Below the pieces are notes generated by a model. It was given only the letters and a program-made list of their open reading frames with translations. It did not search any database and was not told the DNA's origin. DNA of 11,267 nt, from assembly GCA_003641425.1 (NCBI GenBank), contig QNAH01000051.1, forward strand, positions 1 to 11,267, given 5' to 3'. The position numbers and the translations under genes are program-made. How positions within the stretch are numbered: position 1 is the first letter of the stretch; each line of letters opens with the position of its first letter. Origin of the DNA: Candidatus Zixiibacteriota bacterium (GTDB lineage Bacteria; Zixibacteria; MSB-5A5; GN15; PGXB01). Positions 8,461 to 11,267 of this stretch are shown here, in pieces.

Positions 8461-8493
8461 GGGCCGCCGGTTACGTTACCCGGCCGGCGGCCC
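8461..8493 (+). terminator. GC-rich hairpin after ftsZ, possible terminator or 3' stabiliser
   Basis: GGGCCGCCGG at 8461-8470 is perfectly complementary to CCGGCGGCCC at 8484-8493, giving a ten-pair stem with a 13-base loop. It starts 37 bases after the ftsZ stop. No run of T follows (the next bases are ACTATATCCC), so it does not meet the usual rule for an intrinsic terminator. It may still pause or protect the 3' end of the dcw transcript. The stem is seen directly; the role is inferred. Confidence 0.5.
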
Positions 8494-8497
8494 ACTA

Positions 8498-8527
8498 TAT
8501 CCCATAATAAGTTGGATTTATCCCATA
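8498..8527. repeat. Two direct copies of TATCCCATA, 21 bp apart
   Basis: TATCCCATA occurs at 8498-8506 and again at 8519-8527. The period is 21 bases, about two turns of the helix, so both copies would face the same side of the DNA. They lie about 140 bases upstream of the flagellin-like start. Spacing and position suit a regulator binding site, but no protein can be named. Confidence 0.4.
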
Positions 8528-8558
8528 TTATGCCTTGATTCGGCCTCTGCCGATATCT

Positions 8559-8587
8559 TTTAAACTGTTGATATGTAATAGGATAAT
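8559..8587 (+). promoter_or_regulatory. Possible sigma70-type promoter of the flagellin-like gene
   Basis: TTTAAA at 8559-8564 and GATAAT at 8582-8587 are separated by 17 bases, the optimal spacing. The -10 matches five of six consensus bases and the -35 matches four of six. It would give a leader of about 70 bases. Just upstream, GCCGATAT at 8549-8556 resembles the -10 box of the flagellar sigma factor (GCCGATAA), but no TAAA lies at the right distance before it. The region is AT-rich, so chance matches are likely. Confidence 0.3.
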
Positions 8588-8652
8588 ATCTTTTTTGAAA
8601 TGGTATGAGAATTGCAAAAGGATGATGTCAGTCATATATATCATTATTAACC

Positions 8653-8661
8653 AGGAGGAGG
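8653..8661 (+). promoter_or_regulatory. Strong ribosome binding site of the flagellin-like gene
   Basis: AGGAGGAGG lies just before the ATG at 8664 and decides the start. Taking AGGAGG at 8653-8658 as the pairing core gives a five-base spacer. The frame is open upstream to 8535, but that part is not protein-like. Three consecutive GGA triplets also resemble the sites that CsrA binds in some flagellin leaders; this is a resemblance only. Confidence 0.8.
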
Positions 8662-8663
8662 AT

Positions 8664-9434
8664 ATGCCCTTTTCCTTGAAAAATAATCTGCCCAGCAACA
8701 GTATAATCAGCGGTTTGAACCTGTCTCTGCAACTGCTCAATAAATCGGCCGAAAAATTATCATCCGGTTTAAGAATCAACCGTGCCTCCGACGATCCGGC
8801 CGGATTGGTCATTTCCGAGCGGATGCGTGCCCGGATTGCGTCGCTCAACCAGGAAATCGAAAATGTCAACCTGCAGATCAGGAAGTATGATACTGCGTCC
8901 TCGCATACACTCCATCTGCGGAGTATGCTGACCGAGATGCGTTCGCTGGCGGTGGCGGCATCGAATGAAGGTTTCAACAGCGCGGCTATGCGGGAGGCAT
9001 ATCAGGCCGAGGCCAACCGGATGATCGGGGCGTACAATTTTATCGCCGAGAATGCCGCGTTCGGCGAGCAGAAGCTTCTTGACGGATCCGAAGGCTCGCT
9101 GGCCGATGTACAGAGTCTGGCTCATCTCGATCTGTCGTCCGCGGAGGCGGCCCGGGAAGCAATCGAGACAATCGATGCCGAGACCTCGCGGCTGGACAAT
9201 GCCATTATCGAGATCGGCGCTGCGCAGAAAAATGATCTTGAGAGCCGCCTGAGCAGTCTCCGGATCGAAGCCGAAAATCTGACCGCCGCCGAATCGCAGA
9301 TCAGGGATACTGATTTTCTAAAAGAGTTTACCGGTTTTATCAAGAATCAGATGATGGCGCAAGCATCGATATCACTCCTCGCGCACAGCTTTTTGACCCC
9401 GCAATCGGTGCTGGCGCTGATGGTTAATGATTAG
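8664..9434 (+). CDS. Minimal flagellin-family protein (D0/D1 helices only)
   Basis: The 256-residue product has both conserved ends of bacterial flagellin, the subunit exported through the flagellar type III system. The N-terminal part has LSSGLRINRASDDPAGL at 32-48, then MRARIASLNQ, and MLTEMRSLAVAASNEG at 88-103. The C-terminal part has ENLTAAESQIRDTDF at 204-218 and ends with LLAHSFLTPQSVLALM, close to the flagellin pattern LAQANQxPQxVLxLL. The variable D2/D3 region is absent. Only about 15 residues separate KLLDG (137-141) from the return helix at about 156, so the usual D1 beta-hairpin (the QIGAN-type stretch) also seems missing. The usual ANDGIS segment is replaced by VNLQIRKYDTASS, and the C-terminal QNR is altered to QKND. 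No other flagellar gene is in the window. It could be a minor flagellin or a flagellin-derived protein with another job. Confidence 0.85.
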   Translation: MPFSLKNNLPSNSIISGLNLSLQLLNKSAEKLSSGLRINRASDDPAGLVISERMRARIASLNQEIENVNLQIRKYDTASSHTLHLRSMLTEMRSLAVAASNEGFNSAAMREAYQAEANRMIGAYNFIAENAAFGEQKLLDGSEGSLADVQSLAHLDLSSAEAAREAIETIDAETSRLDNAIIEIGAAQKNDLESRLSSLRIEAENLTAAESQIRDTDFLKEFTGFIKNQMMAQASISLLAHSFLTPQSVLALMVND

Positions 9435-9460
9435 TCTATTTCTAAATATTCGGTAAGAAA

Positions 9461-9489
9461 AAAACCGCCTCTTTTTAAGGGGCGGTTTT
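9461..9489. terminator. Bidirectional intrinsic terminator between the flagellin-like gene and rpmB
   Basis: AAAACCGCC at 9461-9469 pairs with GGCGGTTTT at 9481-9489; a C-G pair and a T-G wobble extend the stem inward and leave a seven-base loop. On the minus strand the stem ends in seven T in a row (complement of 9458-9464), a strong terminator for rpmB. On the plus strand it ends in TTTTC about 55 bases after the flagellin-like stop. The convergent layout suits shared use. Confidence 0.85.
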
Positions 9490-9523
9490 CGAATTTTGGT
9501 CGAAATTTTGTTTCGATTCTAAA

Positions 9524-9757
9524 CTAAGCCGTCGGTTGTTCGGATTCCGGACGCGGCTTTTTGTGGCGGGTCACTTTTATGATTTTACCCGCTTTAAGAC
9601 AGGAGGTGCAGACTCTGATCTTTTTTACCGTTCCGTCGATATTGGCCCGAACAGTCTGAAGATTCGGATTCCAGCGCCGTTTGCTGATATTGTGCGCATG
9701 AGATATCGAATTACCGAACACCGGCTTTTTCCCGCATATTTCGCATACTTTTGCCAT
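9524..9757 (-). CDS. rpmB: 50S ribosomal protein L28, four-cysteine form
   Basis: L28 (bL28) is a small protein of the large ribosomal subunit. The 77-residue product begins MAKVCEICGKKPVFGNSISHA, cut here as MAKVCEICGKKPVFG then NSISHAHN, and continues with the typical NISKRRWNPNLQ and a VRVC-like strand, here KIRVCTSCLKAGK. Cysteines C5, C8, C50 and C53 form two CxxC pairs, the zinc-binding version of the protein; other lineages have lost these residues. Length is normal, with a short polar tail ending ESEQPTA. The start is the ATG whose complement is at 9755-9757; GGGGAG (complement of 9767-9772) lies nine bases before it. It runs opposite to all other genes here and is divergent from serS. 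Confidence 0.97.
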   Translation of the reverse strand: MAKVCEICGKKPVFGNSISHAHNISKRRWNPNLQTVRANIDGTVKKIRVCTSCLKAGKIIKVTRHKKPRPESEQPTA

Positions 9758-9785
9758 ATCTTCTATCTCCCCAAAAATTTAGACA

Positions 9786-9816
9786 ATTATAATAATCAAT
9801 ATACCCAAAAAAGCAA
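9786..9816 (-). promoter_or_regulatory. Possible promoter of rpmB
   Basis: Read on the minus strand, TATAAT is the complement of 9786-9791 and TTGCTT is the complement of 9811-9816. The spacer is 19 bases, longer than ideal; using the overlapping TATTAT three bases upstream gives 16. The site is about 30-60 bases before the rpmB start. The region is AT-rich, so this is a weak call. Confidence 0.35.
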
Positions 9817-9904
9817 GCGGATATTTGATGCCGTTGGAGTAATAATCGGCAAAATTTCGAAAAAAACGGCTTTTTTCCAATAAAGTAGGCTTATTTTACT
9901 TCCC

Positions 9905-9933
9905 TTGACACCTATTTCTAAAACCGTTATTAT
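9905..9933 (+). promoter_or_regulatory. Sigma70-type promoter of serS
   Basis: TTGACA at 9905-9910 is a perfect -35 hexamer. TATTAT at 9928-9933 is a five-of-six -10 hexamer, and the spacer is exactly 17 bases. Transcription would start near 9940, giving a leader of about 65 bases before serS. It is the best promoter in the window. Confidence 0.75.
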
Positions 9934-9942
9934 GAAAAGTTG

Positions 9943-9963
9943 TATAAAAGGCATACTTTTATA
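9943..9963. repeat. Perfect 8-bp inverted repeat at the serS transcription start
   Basis: TATAAAAG at 9943-9950 is the exact reverse complement of CTTTTATA at 9956-9963, with GCATA between them. It begins nine bases after the -10 box, so it overlaps or just follows the expected transcription start. It could be an operator or a short hairpin at the 5' end of the serS mRNA. The A/T-rich stem would be weak as RNA, which favours the DNA-site reading; both are inference. Confidence 0.5.
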
Positions 9964-10004
9964 AGATGCTGATTACGTGCCAATTCGATTAATCTGAGGT
10001 ATTT

Positions 10005-11267
10005 ATGCTGGATTTGAAGTTTATAAGAGAAAACGCCGAACTTGTCAAACAGGCGGTCATAAATAAAAACGAATCGGCTGATATAGATAAAATCCTGGAG
10101 CTGGACGAAAAACGCCGAGCCGTAATAGGCGAGGTGGAAAAACTCAAGGCCCTGCGCAATACTGTCTCAGAACAGATTGCGGTCAAGAAGAAGAACAAGG
10201 AAGACGCCTCGGAAAGTATAGCTCAGATGAAAGAGGTTGGACAGAAGATCGCGGAACTGGATAAGGAATTCAGGTCGGTCAAAGAGGCGCTTGATTATCA
10301 TATGCTTCGCGTGCCCAATCTGCCCGATGAAACGGTCCCGGTCGGTCCGGATGAGGAAAGCAATGTTACCGTTCGGGAATGGGGCGAAATACCCAAATTT
10401 GATTTCAAGCCGCTTCCGCACTGGGAAATCGGCCAAAATCTGGGTTTGCTGGAGCTTGCGGCGGCGGCCAAAATAACCGGCTCCGGATTTTATATTCTTA
10501 AAGGGGCCGGGGCAAGAATGCAGCGGGCGCTGATCTCACTGATGCTGGATACTCACGGAAAAGACGGATATATCGAGATCGCTCCGCCTTTCCTGGCCAA
10601 CGCCGATTCCATGATCGGTACCGGGCAATTACCGAAACTGGCTGATGATATGTACCAACTCAAAGATGAAAATTTCTACTTGATTCCGACCGGTGAGGTA
10701 CCGGTTTCCAATCTGCATCGGGACGAGATCCTCGATGAGGAGCAGTTGCCGCTTTATTATACCTGTTATACGCCCTGTTTCCGGCGCGAAGCCGGGGCGG
10801 CCGGGAAAGACACTCGCGGTACATTGCGGGTGCATCAATTCGACAAGGTTGAGATGGTCAAACTTGTTCATCCCGACACCTCTCAAGAAGAGCACGAGAC
10901 TCTCCTGGCGCAGGCGGAGAAGATAATACGGATGCTTAAGATCCCTTACCGTGTTCGATTGCTGGCCACCGGCGATCTTTCATTCGCGGCCGCGAAGTGC
11001 TATGATATCGAGATATGGGCAGCCGGTGTCAAAAAATATCTGGAGATATCGTCGGTCTCCAATTTTCTTGATTTTCAGGCGCGGCGGATGAATACCCGCT
11101 TCCGCAATAAAGATAAAAAAACACAGTTCATTCACACCCTGAACGGTTCAGGAGTGGCCCTGGCCCGGTTGATACCGGCCATAATCGAGAATTACCAGAC
11201 TGAGTACGGATCGGTCGTGATTCCCGAGGCGATTCGGTCGTACATGGGAGGACAGGCCGAGATAACA
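10005..11267 (+). CDS. serS: Seryl-tRNA synthetase, lacking only the last few residues
   Basis: SerRS is a class II synthetase that charges tRNA-Ser (and tRNA-Sec where present) with serine. The frame runs 421 codons to the right edge without a stop; the family is about 420-430 residues, so very little is missing. The N-terminal MLDLKFIRENAELV starts the long coiled-coil arm (about residues 28-100) that grips the tRNA's long variable arm. In the catalytic domain TGE is at 229-231, motif 2 is FRREAGAAGKDTRG from residue 259 followed by HQFDKVE, and motif 3 is NGSGVALAR at 380-388 followed by ENYQ. The serine-site region reads EISSVSNFLDFQARR. The ATG has GAGG at 9996-9999, five bases before it. 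The promoter and inverted repeat upstream suggest it is transcribed on its own. Confidence 0.97.
   Translation, partial: MLDLKFIRENAELVKQAVINKNESADIDKILELDEKRRAVIGEVEKLKALRNTVSEQIAVKKKNKEDASESIAQMKEVGQKIAELDKEFRSVKEALDYHMLRVPNLPDETVPVGPDEESNVTVREWGEIPKFDFKPLPHWEIGQNLGLLELAAAAKITGSGFYILKGAGARMQRALISLMLDTHGKDGYIEIAPPFLANADSMIGTGQLPKLADDMYQLKDENFYLIPTGEVPVSNLHRDEILDEEQLPLYYTCYTPCFRREAGAAGKDTRGTLRVHQFDKVEMVKLVHPDTSQEEHETLLAQAEKIIRMLKIPYRVRLLATGDLSFAAAKCYDIEIWAAGVKKYLEISSVSNFLDFQARRMNTRFRNKDKKTQFIHTLNGSGVALARLIPAIIENYQTEYGSVVIPEAIRSYMGGQAEIT

Noticed and set aside
8553..8594. Repeated ATATCTTTT at 8553 and 8586
   Set aside because: The word is short and made mostly of A and T in an AT-rich region, so a second copy 33 bases away is not surprising.
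8535..8663. N-terminal extension of the flagellin-like gene upstream to 8535
   Set aside because: The frame is open but the extra 43 residues do not resemble flagellin, and the AGGAGGAGG ribosome binding site would fall inside the coding region. The ATG at 8664 starts where flagellins start.
9830..9877. Terminator-like GCCGTT ... AACGGC followed by TTTTTT upstream of serS
   Set aside because: The stem has only six pairs and a 29-base loop, no gene on the plus strand ends nearby, and it lies upstream of the serS promoter. An overlapping A/T hairpin (GAAAAAA/TTTTTTC) is equally likely chance in this AT-rich stretch.
9536..9883. 115-residue plus-strand open frame across rpmB
   Set aside because: It is antisense to the clear L28 gene and its product matches no family I know; it is a shadow of rpmB and the AT-rich intergenic region.

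Overview
The window carries most of a bacterial division-and-cell-wall (dcw) cluster on the plus strand, followed by three unrelated genes. The order is mraY (3' end only), murD, ftsW, murG, murC, a divergent ftsQ, ftsA and ftsZ. Then come a very short flagellin-family gene, a convergent rpmB (ribosomal protein L28) on the minus strand, and a nearly complete serS that runs off the right edge. No mobile element, CRISPR array, tRNA or rRNA was seen.

Positions 1-8424 form one tightly packed cluster. Neighbouring genes overlap by 4 to 11 bases or lie 2 to 41 bases apart, and no promoter or terminator is visible inside it. The Mur enzymes make the wall precursor: MurC and MurD add L-Ala and D-Glu to UDP-MurNAc, MraY makes lipid I and MurG makes lipid II. 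FtsW is the SEDS glycan polymerase. FtsQ, FtsA and FtsZ are the divisome scaffold, membrane anchor and cytoskeletal ring. Neither ddl nor murB lies between murC and ftsQ, where many bacteria have one or both.

Positions 8425-8663 are non-coding and AT-rich apart from one GC-rich hairpin. They lead into a 256-residue flagellin-family protein that has the N- and C-terminal flagellin helices but almost nothing between them. A hairpin at 9461-9489 ends it and also serves as the terminator of rpmB. Positions 9758-10004 separate the divergent rpmB and serS and hold a near-consensus promoter for serS with a perfect inverted repeat at the expected transcription start.

The organism is a Gram-negative-type bacterium of moderate to high GC content. 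The MurC sequence (EADEFDRSFL) and the general style recall the FCB group and candidate phyla such as Zixibacteria, but this is a guess from memory of protein families and not a placement. The least ordinary item is the minimal flagellin-like gene placed directly behind ftsZ. The rest is conserved housekeeping content, and I do not see a clearly new multi-gene system.
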